Shown here piece by piece: positions 63,516 through 64,000 of a stretch of 64,000 nucleotides of DNA; position 1 is the first letter of the stretch, and each line of letters begins with the position of its first letter. The position numbers and the translations under genes are program-made. This stretch comes from Pedobacter zeaxanthinifaciens. GTDB taxonomy: Bacteria > Bacteroidota > Bacteroidia > Sphingobacteriales > Sphingobacteriaceae. The DNA lies in assembly GCF_003313335.1 (NCBI RefSeq), contig NZ_QMHP01000003.1, forward strand, positions 248,001 through 312,000, in the 5' to 3' direction. The notes beneath the pieces were generated by a model that was not told the origin of the DNA, made no database searches, and was given only the letters and a program-made list of their open reading frames with translations.

Positions 63516-64000
63516 ATGACTAAAGAACAGTTACAAGATTTGAGAGATAGGCTAGCTTCTCTGAGGGGGTATCTTTGACCTCGATGAACTTTTATACCAA
63601 ATAAGCGAGGAAGAAAAAATTACCCTCGACCCTAATTTTTGGGACAATCCAAAAAAAGCAGAGCAAGTTTTAGCTCAAATTAGCAGTAAAAAGAAGTGGA
63701 CAGAAGGATTTGCGCAGGCGAACGCAGCATATGAAGATACCGCTGTGCTGTATGATTTCCAGCAGAGTGGCGATGCTACTGAGGAAGAAGTAGAAGAGCA
63801 ATATCAACTGGCGTTAAAAACTGTTGAAGAACTGGAATTGAAAAATATGCTGAATAGCAAGGAAGATCAGTTAAATGCAGTTTTACAAATTACGGCAGGC
63901 GCAGGAGGTACAGAAAGTTGCGACTGGGCCAGTATGCTAATGCGGATGTATTTGATGTGGGCGGAGAAAAATGGCTATAAAGTGGCAGAGCAAGATTACC
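63516..64000 (+). CDS. prfB: peptide chain release factor 2 with programmed +1 frameshift (5' part)
   Basis: Recognises UGA and UAA. The zero frame starts at ATG 63516 and ends after 20 codons at TGA 63576-63578. Continuing in the +1 frame gives Asp-Leu-Asp-Glu-Leu-Leu and then a typical RF2 N-terminal helical domain (TLDPNFWDNPKKAEQVL), with AGAGGTESCDWASMLMRMY at the 3' end of the window. The shift site is AGGGGGTATCTTTGAC (63564-63579), which is the same as the E. coli prfB site. Low RF2 levels slow decoding of the TGA, which lets the ribosome slip forward (autoregulation). The reading frame continues past the window. Confidence 0.95.
63564..63579 (+). promoter_or_regulatory. prfB programmed +1 frameshift signal
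   Basis: A Shine-Dalgarno-like AGGGGG, a three-base spacer TAT, then CTT TGA C. The slip from CTT to TTT reads the downstream GAC frame. Confidence 0.93.

Overview
The window is chromosomal DNA of a member of the Bacteroidota, most likely a Sphingobacteriaceae/Pedobacter-like organism. Supporting signs are the Bacteroidota -7 promoter motif TAnnTTTG in front of many genes, the near absence of Shine-Dalgarno sequences, an apparent type IX secretion substrate, a TonB-receptor-like barrel of the carboxypeptidase-regulatory/plug type, proteins resembling DUF3098, DUF4251 and DUF4293, and an AT-rich composition. No rRNA, tRNA, transposase, integrase, phage or CRISPR locus was found. Gene content is mostly housekeeping. 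The unusual part of the window is its dense load of short repeats.

Layout. 1-5900: serS, rsmI, a GIY-YIG nuclease gene bracketed by palindromes, a PH/SHOCT-like protein, then lnt and lspA (lipoprotein maturation). 5850-9080 (minus): OppC-type permease, membrane glycosyltransferase and a flippase-like membrane protein. 9140-15090: ruvC, a TerC-like carrier, a polyprenyl diphosphate synthase, an alpha/beta hydrolase, a patatin and dGTPase. 15250-20910 (minus): outer-membrane receptor and leuS. 21360-30910: ftsX, DUF3098, uppP, truB, YitT, ribF, a Kef-type antiporter, a DUF2157-like protein and a group III truncated haemoglobin. 30877-34429 (minus): LysE-type exporter and uvrA. 34850-38844: ECF sigma factor, a 59-residue protein, an MFS exporter, msrB and sucD. 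39950-45860: phosphopantetheinyl transferase, DctA-type carrier, lipoprotein, MsbA-type ABC exporter, truA, DUF4293. 45946-53964: T9SS-type secreted protein, DEAD-box helicase, Crp/Fnr regulator with a DM13 lipoprotein, and a gpsA-hydrolase-acyltransferase cluster. 54087-64000: membrane-fusion protein and TolC, polysaccharide deacetylase, a frameshifted erythromycin-esterase-like gene, DUF4251, pgi, an M20 peptidase, an unknown membrane protein, and the start of prfB with its programmed +1 frameshift.

Repeats. Several independent classes occupy the spaces between genes: REP-like palindromes (at least seven sequence types), a six-unit ~102-bp tandem array whose units mostly carry a -7 promoter match, two composite elements each with another palindrome at their centre, and heteromorphic arrays of 7- or 8-bp units that keep strict register while their letters vary. 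One heptamer array and one G/C-rich palindrome lie in frame inside leuS. The GIY-YIG gene between two near-identical palindromes, and the heptamer/octamer arrays, are the best candidates for a poorly described system.

All calls come from reading the sequence by eye. Family names rest on recognised motifs, not on database searches.
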